Assembly (NCBI GenBank): GCA_934281605.1
Contig: CAKQXD010000009.1
Span: 35,636-99,635 of the forward strand
DNA length: 64,000 nt
From: an uncultured Clostridia bacterium
GTDB lineage: Bacteria > Bacillota > Clostridia > Peptostreptococcales > Anaerovoracaceae
Reading direction: 5' to 3'
In this document: one piece after another, positions 59,521 through 64,000 of the stretch
Layout of the letters: the number at the start of each line of letters is the position of its first letter
Position numbering within the stretch: the first letter of the stretch is position 1
The notes under the pieces: model-generated
Told to the model about the DNA's origin: nothing
Databases searched by the model: none
What the model saw: only the letters and a program-made list of their open reading frames with translations
Program-made: the position numbers and the translations under genes

Positions 59521-62500
59521 CTAAAGATTATAATCATCTCTATCTTCCGCCACTTTTCCATGTGTCTCTTCTATATCTGACACACTACTTTTTAATGGAA
59601 AGTCGATCACATTAGATCGCATCTCATTATTATCAGTCCAAAGTTCACATTGTGTCATTACCGTCTGTACAGCATCTTCCATCCCTTCCGGCGGATATTT
59701 ATGTTTTTTTAGGAGTCTCTTTATCATCATTCGCATCTTTGCTCTGGCGGACTCCCTCTTCTGCCAATCAATCGTCTGATTCTTACGTAATGTATCAGCC
59801 AGTTCTTTCGTAATAGCGATAAGTTCCTCATTTTCATAAAAATCTTTGATTGCCTGTGGTTTTGTAAGTGCATCATAAAAAGCAAGTTCATCTGCTGTAA
59901 GACCTAAAGCCTGTCCTTCCTGATGCGCTGCTGCAATCTGTTTTGCAAGATTCAGCAGTTCTTCTATCACCTGTTCATTCGTCAGCATTCCATTCAGATA
60001 ACGATTCATTGCTGCCTGAATGATTTCACTGAACTTCTGTGATTTCACGACATTCGTACGCTTGTATACCTGTACCTGTTCAGATATCAGTTTCTTCAAA
60101 AGCTCAACAGCAAGATTTTTTTCTTTCATCTTCGCTATTTCTTCAAGAAACTTAGTATCAAATAACGAGAATTCTTGTGAAACATCCGAAAACAGATTTA
60201 TCACGCCATCACTCTTAATGCTTGCTTTTAATAATTCATTGACTCTCTGATTCATTTCCGGAAGAGAAATTTTTTCACCCTGGCCCTGGTTCATAAGCCG
60301 CATCACAAGAACTCGCACTGATTCAAAGAATGCCGCTTCAATCCTCGAAGACTCATCTGCAAGAGAAGAACACAATGACAATGCCTGTTTCAGCATAAGC
60401 GCCTCTTTCAGGAAAGTGTCTTTATCGTCTTCTTTATCTACTGCTACAATAAAATTGACGCCTCCGCTGATAGCTTTTGAGCGATCTAAATCTGTTCCCG
60501 TCATAAATTTAGAATAGTCGTAGCCATGGAAAATGTCCCGGCAAATTGACAGTTTTTCCTGGAATTTCGGCAGAGCTACTTTGTCTATATCTGTATCGCC
60601 ATAATTCTTTTTATCACGTGCAGTATAGTCGTTCATAGCTTCTTTCAAAGCACCGGCGATCCCTACATAATCTACTACAAGGCCGCCTTCTTTATCCTTG
60701 AAAACTCTGTTCACACGTGCAATAGCCTGCATGAGATTATACCCTTTCATCGGCTTATAAACATACATCGTTGCCAGTGACGGCACATCAAAACCAGTCA
60801 ACCACATGTCTACTACAATGGCAATTTTCAACGGACTATCATTGTCTTTAAATTTCTTCGCCATTTCATCACGATGCCTTTTATTACCGACAATTTCTTT
60901 CCATTCTTCCGGATCTTTATTGCTGTCAGTCATTACGATACCGACTTTCTCAGTCCACAAAGGACGAAGCTCCAGAATTTTTTTATAGATTTTCATTGCA
61001 ATCGGTCTCGAATATGCTACAATCATAGCTTTACCAGTAAGCAGACCTTCACGGTAATTCTCATAGTGATCAATAATATCGTTCACCAGAGAATCGATTG
61101 TCTTATCATTTCCAAGGATCGCTTCCATCTGGCCAAGTTCACGCTTGCTTTTCTGAACAACTTCTTCATCTGCGTTAGCTGCCATCAAGTCATATTCTTT
61201 GTCGATCAGTTTCAATGTATTTTCGTCAAGCTTCAGTTTTATAACACGGCTTTCATAATATACCGGTCTTGTTGCACCATCCTCAACTGCCTGGGTCATG
61301 TCGTATATATCAATATAATCACCAAACACTTCTCGAGTGCTTCTATCCTTCATGGAAATCGGAGTACCTGTGAAGCCTATGTAAGTTGCGTTCGGAAGAC
61401 TGTTTCTAATAATCCTTGCTATGCCAGTTTTGATTTTTCCTGTCTTTGCATCTACTGTTTCTTTCAGCCCGTACTGCCCACGATGTGCCTCATCTGCCAT
61501 TACTACAATATTTCTTCTCTCGGATAATGGTTCATGTGACTCTTCAAATTTCTGCATTGTAGTGAAAATAATGCCATTGGCCTGTCTACCATCAAGCCAG
61601 TCTTTCAATCCAATGTCATTTTTTGAAGAATTATCTCCCAGCTTTCTGCAGGTTGCATGCACCGGTTCCTGACGCAGAAAATCCTTGCATTTTGCAAACT
61701 GCCCATATAGCTGATCATCAAGGTCATTTCTATCTGTGATCACTACGATTGTAGGACTGTCCAATGCTTCCTGCAGCAAATGTGCATAAAATACCATTGA
61801 CAGAGATTTTCCCGAACCCTGCGTATGCCAGAATACGCCACCTTTACCATCCGTTTCAATGGCACGGCTTGTAGACTCGATGGCTTTTCTTACAGCAAAA
61901 TACTGATGATAACCTGCCAGTATCTTAAACTGTTTCAGCCCCTCATTCGAGAAGCAGATAAAGTTCTTTATAATATCCAGCAGCCGCTCTCTTTCAAACA
62001 TTCCTTCAAAAAATGTATCAAATTGTGCATGCTGTGTGTTTTCATAATTTCCATCTTTAGTCTTCCAATCCATAAAACGGTCTTCACCAGAGGTAATCGT
62101 ACCTGCTCTTGAAGTCAGCTGATCGCTCATAACACAAATGCAGTTGTATATAAACATAGATGGTATTTCATGTATGTAATTTCTTATTTGCAGATATGCT
62201 TCCGATGCATTTGTTTCTTCTCTTGATGGGGATTTCAATTCCATCAAAACTACCGGTAATCCATTTAAAAACAGAATCAGATCCGGACGTTTGTTACTGT
62301 TCTCAACAAATGTCCATTGATTTGCCACAATAAAAGAATTATTATCCGGATTTTTATAGTCAACGAGATATACAATGCCAGAACGCTCCTCTCCCTTTTC
62401 CAGATATCTTACAGGAACGCCGTTTTGCAAATAGTCCATAAAAACAGCATTCTTCTGCACAAGCTCACCATTCTCGAAATTTTTAAGCTTGTACAAAGCA

Positions 62501-62697
62501 TCCTGAACAGCATCCTCCGGAAGTGACGGGTTCAACCTGTATATGTACTGATTCAAAATGTCGTCATATAACGGGCTTTTAAAATCCCTTTCAATATCTG
62601 GGCCATACACATATGTATAATCCATGCTCTGAAATAACTCTATAATTGAATTTTCGTAATCTGCTTCTGTGAAAGTTATAGACAATTTATTCACCAT
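59521..62697 (-). CDS. hsdR: Type I restriction enzyme R subunit HsdR
   Basis: Motor and nuclease subunit of a type I restriction-modification complex, 1058 aa from the ATG at 62697, which overlaps the FRG gene stop. The N-terminal PD-(D/E)XK nuclease is at about residues 135-155 (RPDLILFLNGLPVVLMELKS). SF2 helicase motifs follow: Walker A in FWHTQGSGKSLSMV (about 293), DEAH box in VVMADEAHRGQYG (about 401), TYIGFTGTP, and motif VI-like LMQAIARVNRVF. A helical C-terminus docks to HsdM/HsdS. hsdM and hsdS are not in the window and should lie upstream. Full length with no visible lesions. Confidence 0.93.
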   Translation of the reverse strand: MVNKLSITFTEADYENSIIELFQSMDYTYVYGPDIERDFKSPLYDDILNQYIYRLNPSLPEDAVQDALYKLKNFENGELVQKNAVFMDYLQNGVPVRYLEKGEERSGIVYLVDYKNPDNNSFIVANQWTFVENSNKRPDLILFLNGLPVVLMELKSPSREETNASEAYLQIRNYIHEIPSMFIYNCICVMSDQLTSRAGTITSGEDRFMDWKTKDGNYENTQHAQFDTFFEGMFERERLLDIIKNFICFSNEGLKQFKILAGYHQYFAVRKAIESTSRAIETDGKGGVFWHTQGSGKSLSMVFYAHLLQEALDSPTIVVITDRNDLDDQLYGQFAKCKDFLRQEPVHATCRKLGDNSSKNDIGLKDWLDGRQANGIIFTTMQKFEESHEPLSERRNIVVMADEAHRGQYGLKETVDAKTGKIKTGIARIIRNSLPNATYIGFTGTPISMKDRSTREVFGDYIDIYDMTQAVEDGATRPVYYESRVIKLKLDENTLKLIDKEYDLMAANADEEVVQKSKRELGQMEAILGNDKTIDSLVNDIIDHYENYREGLLTGKAMIVAYSRPIAMKIYKKILELRPLWTEKVGIVMTDSNKDPEEWKEIVGNKRHRDEMAKKFKDNDSPLKIAIVVDMWLTGFDVPSLATMYVYKPMKGYNLMQAIARVNRVFKDKEGGLVVDYVGIAGALKEAMNDYTARDKKNYGDTDIDKVALPKFQEKLSICRDIFHGYDYSKFMTGTDLDRSKAISGGVNFIVAVDKEDDKDTFLKEALMLKQALSLCSSLADESSRIEAAFFESVRVLVMRLMNQGQGEKISLPEMNQRVNELLKASIKSDGVINLFSDVSQEFSLFDTKFLEEIAKMKEKNLAVELLKKLISEQVQVYKRTNVVKSQKFSEIIQAAMNRYLNGMLTNEQVIEELLNLAKQIAAAHQEGQALGLTADELAFYDALTKPQAIKDFYENEELIAITKELADTLRKNQTIDWQKRESARAKMRMMIKRLLKKHKYPPEGMEDAVQTVMTQCELWTDNNEMRSNVIDFPLKSSVSDIEETHGKVAEDRDDYNL

Positions 62698-63961
62698 CCT
62701 CTGCCTTGCTATATGTAAATTCATCCACGGCATTAATCAATAAAGTCATAATTTGTTCAGTTTGTTTTTGCGCTATATCTTTATCCATTTTCTTTTTTAA
62801 GTATCCCATTATACCTATTCTCATTCTGCTTAGTACGTTATCTCTTTTATACCAATCAATATCGAGGTTACTTAGTATAATATTTTTTATTGGTCCTATA
62901 TCGTCATGCGCAACAATATTTTTAACTATCTTCTCAAAATCATTTATAATGTACTCATTTAGTTCTTTATCATGTAAATAAACACTTTTCTTACTTGGCT
63001 CATGTACTTCTTTATACTTAACGAACTCTCCCACTGGACAGGAGTATGTTTCGTATGTGCTACGAATATGATTTAATTGATGCTCTAACTCAGGGAATAA
63101 CGTCGCTTCATTTATATTATAAATATCAAGTTCCTTAAGTATTTCCTCTTTATTATCTCCGCTTACATAAAAATATTTATCATCAAATTCTGGTCTTAAT
63201 GTTCCCCTTGCTTTTGATATTATAGAATCATTAGTGTCAGTGCCTAACTCAAATAAAAATAAACTTGCCATTAGGAATACACCACTCTGCTTTTTTAATC
63301 TTTCATTTGTATATGTAGGTACTACCATATAGTTGTTTTGTATAATATCAATAAATTCCTGACGATACTCTGTTTGTAACCATCTTTTCTTAATATCATT
63401 GTCTATTATTTTATTTTGCTTAAGCTTCTCCAAAATTTCTGAAATGGTATTCTCGCTAGATAGATTATATGTCGATAATGCCGATACTATTTGTACTGCC
63501 TGCTCTGAAGGTAACGATGAATAATATTTATTTGTAAAATATATAACCCCATAAGGTTCTTTTTCTACGATTCCCTCTTCCGTTTCGTATTCCTCTTCCC
63601 CATGCATCTTACATGCAAAATACAATGCCACCAAAGGATTTGTTGTTAAATCTAAAAGCCTTGTACACATTCCGTAATGCTGATACTTTGTCATAATATC
63701 AAATGCTGTGCTAAAATCCTTAAATTCCGTCGGAACTTTCTGCAATGGTACCTGCATCAATTTATGTTCCATACTAAGCATATTATTTCGAAAAATACTC
63801 GGCTCTATATCCCAAAATTCAGTTTCTTGGCCTCTAAAATACAATTCTTTAGAACTCCCATTTTCCATTTCTTGATTTCTTAAGTTTTTTACTTGTTCAA
63901 TAAAAGAACTTACAGAATCTATTTCTATTAAATTATCTGAATCTATTTCTTTATAAGCCAA
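62687..63961 (-). CDS. FRG-domain protein (424 aa)
   Basis: The FRG domain occupies about residues 20-150: ELYFRGQETEFWDIEPSIFR contains the name-giving F-R-G, and KYQHYGMCTRLLDLTTNPLV then ALYFACK is the second hallmark. FRG proteins are common in defence loci, often next to restriction genes, with unknown biochemistry. The remaining 270 residues are helical and unassigned. The stop codon overlaps the hsdR start (GATGGTGAATAA), so FRG and HsdR are made from one mRNA. Only 39 bases of upstream sequence are visible, including a GGAG-like site. Confidence 0.85.
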   Translation of the reverse strand: MAYKEIDSDNLIEIDSVSSFIEQVKNLRNQEMENGSSKELYFRGQETEFWDIEPSIFRNNMLSMEHKLMQVPLQKVPTEFKDFSTAFDIMTKYQHYGMCTRLLDLTTNPLVALYFACKMHGEEEYETEEGIVEKEPYGVIYFTNKYYSSLPSEQAVQIVSALSTYNLSSENTISEILEKLKQNKIIDNDIKKRWLQTEYRQEFIDIIQNNYMVVPTYTNERLKKQSGVFLMASLFLFELGTDTNDSIISKARGTLRPEFDDKYFYVSGDNKEEILKELDIYNINEATLFPELEHQLNHIRSTYETYSCPVGEFVKYKEVHEPSKKSVYLHDKELNEYIINDFEKIVKNIVAHDDIGPIKNIILSNLDIDWYKRDNVLSRMRIGIMGYLKKKMDKDIAQKQTEQIMTLLINAVDEFTYSKAEDGE

Positions 63962-64000
63962 CTTTGATCTCCTTTCGAAATTAAATAAATAAGAATTTAG

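Noticed and set aside
1..64000. tRNA, rRNA, riboswitch of a known class, or CRISPR array
   Set aside because: I saw no cloverleaf with conserved TTCGA loop, no rRNA sequence, no named riboswitch core and no spaced direct repeats; a covariance scan could still find a weak one.

Overview
The window looks like the chromosome of an anaerobic, low-to-mid GC Bacillota, most likely class Clostridia (Lachnospiraceae- or Anaerovoracaceae-like). The support is strong AGGAGG-type ribosome binding sites, an hrcA-grpE-dnaK-dnaJ operon with a CIRCE operator, the rpsO-pnp pair, mtaB/rsmE/prmA, AddA, DUF4317, a SipW-type TasA-like exported protein and several MATE exporters. I cannot name the species. Housekeeping parts are noticeably more GC-rich than the two defence regions.

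Layout. 1-2.8 kb: minus-strand operon for secreted or fimbrial surface proteins, leaving the window at its left edge. 3-6.3 kb: mtaB, then a plus-strand secreted M23 peptidase-polysaccharide deacetylase fusion. 6.3-8.2 kb: repeat-rich DNA with two unknown genes. 8.2-12.5 kb: alpha/beta hydrolase, AraC regulator, amino-acid permease and rsmE. 12.6-29.4 kb: a foreign defence island. 29.6-42.4 kb: prmA, MATE, the heat-shock operon, addA and another MATE. 42.5-44.4 kb: three tiny genes and a third MATE. 44.6-47.3 kb: plus-strand mtnA and gpmI. 47.5-54.8 kb: pnp, rpsO, DUF4317, two YibE/F proteins and a Na+/amino-acid symporter. 55.2-56 kb: a plus-strand ZIP metal transporter. 56-64 kb: a second defence-type region (NERD protein, WYL regulator, unknown 205-aa protein, AlbA_2-type remnant, type I restriction subunit HsdR and an overlapping FRG-domain gene).

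The most interesting system is the 12.6-29.4 kb island, inserted between rsmE and prmA, which are adjacent in many Firmicutes. It reads (minus strand, first gene to last) broken brxA-like remnant, a 965-aa protein of unknown function, BrxP (PAPS-reductase/PP-loop + 4Fe-4S + DUF4007), BrxC/PglY ATPase, PglZ, a short BrxL, a 65-aa double-CxxC protein, a cysteine desulfurase and a DUF1016 PD-(D/E)XK nuclease, followed by the C-terminal stub of an MmeI-type methyltransferase. This is the gene set of a type 4 BREX system with an added sulfur supply. The likely scheme is that the desulfurase provides sulfur, BrxP activates and transfers it to a nucleic acid, and BrxC/PglZ/BrxL carry out phage exclusion. 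That functional reading is inference. An IS3-family remnant has cut off the 5' end of the operon and may supply its promoter.

Three non-coding signals also stand out: a pair of 187-bp nested palindromes whose stems co-vary (6.3 kb and 29.6 kb), an array of three related hairpins at 6.5-6.75 kb, and a heavily over-represented octamer, CTGCAAAG, in the backbone that is absent from both defence regions.
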